Below, piece by piece: positions 6,066-6,110 of a DNA stretch of 6,110 bases (positions are counted from its first letter, which is position 1; the number at the start of each line of letters is the position of its first letter). This stretch comes from JBAWWY01 sp037144355 (GTDB taxonomy: Bacteria > Bacillota > Clostridia > Peptostreptococcales > Anaerovoracaceae), in contig JBAWWY010000043.1 in the NCBI GenBank assembly GCA_037144355.1, positions 1 to 6,110 of the forward strand, written 5' to 3'. Below the pieces are notes generated by a model. That model had not been told where the DNA came from. It worked only from the letters and a program-made list of their open reading frames with translations, and did no database searches. A program made the translations under genes and the position numbers.

Positions 6066-6110
6066 CTAAAGCTTCTTTAACTCAGCCTTTCTTCTGTTAT
6101 ATTCTTCATC
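6066..6110 (-). CDS. C-terminal end of an unidentified gene (partial)
   Basis: The last 14 codons and TAG stop of a minus-strand frame entering from the right edge; the peptide DEEYNRRKAELKKL is charged and helix-like. It is too short to assign a family. The support for a real gene end is the terminator that begins 14 bases after the TAG. Other frames over this stretch cannot be excluded. The same frame continues open beyond the TAG, so the TAG may also be an interruption within a longer gene. Confidence 0.45.
   Translation of the reverse strand, partial: DEEYNRRKAELKKL

Overview
The window looks like chromosome from a low-GC, strictly anaerobic Gram-positive bacterium, probably a member of the Clostridia. 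The support is AT-rich sequence, strong GGAGG-type ribosome binding sites, a glycyl radical enzyme (an oxygen-sensitive class) with its activating enzyme, and a BmrR-like MerR regulator. Genus cannot be named from sequence alone. Every supportable gene lies on the minus strand, so transcription runs from right to left.

Layout in transcription order. At the far right (6066-6110) is the last 14 codons of an unidentified gene, ending in TAG and followed by a good hairpin-plus-U-tract terminator (6016-6051). The same reading frame stays open for another 63 codons past the TAG, through the terminator, to a TAA at 5874. Next comes a spacer holding a TTGACA promoter (5730-5760). It serves a small EutQ-like cupin (5333-5686) and a 12-helix APC-superfamily permease (3758-5275). 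A 144-base gap follows, with a near-perfect palindrome (3674-3699) flanked by A/T runs and a third copy of its half-site TGATAGGT. After the gap come a BmrR-type MerR regulator (2765-3613), a 788-residue glycyl radical enzyme (397-2763) that starts 1 base after the regulator's stop, and the N-terminal 125 residues of its radical-SAM activating enzyme (1-377, running off the left edge).

How the parts may work together (inference): the permease imports an amino acid, amine or similar small organic cation. The MerR protein senses a small molecule and controls the locus. The activating enzyme installs a radical on Gly763, and the glycyl radical enzyme then transforms the imported compound. The cupin may be an accessory or substrate- or product-handling protein. 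No bacterial microcompartment shell gene or encapsulation peptide is visible.

The most interesting point is the enzyme's active site. The cysteine loop reads Gly-Cys-Ile-Gln-Pro (Cys429, Gln431) where the well-known dehydratase and lyase members of the family have Cys-X-Glu. The His-Ser pair that binds polyols in glycerol dehydratase is also replaced. This points to a glycyl radical enzyme with a substrate or reaction different from the textbook members, paired with an unusual permease/cupin/MerR gene set. The substrate cannot be read from the sequence.
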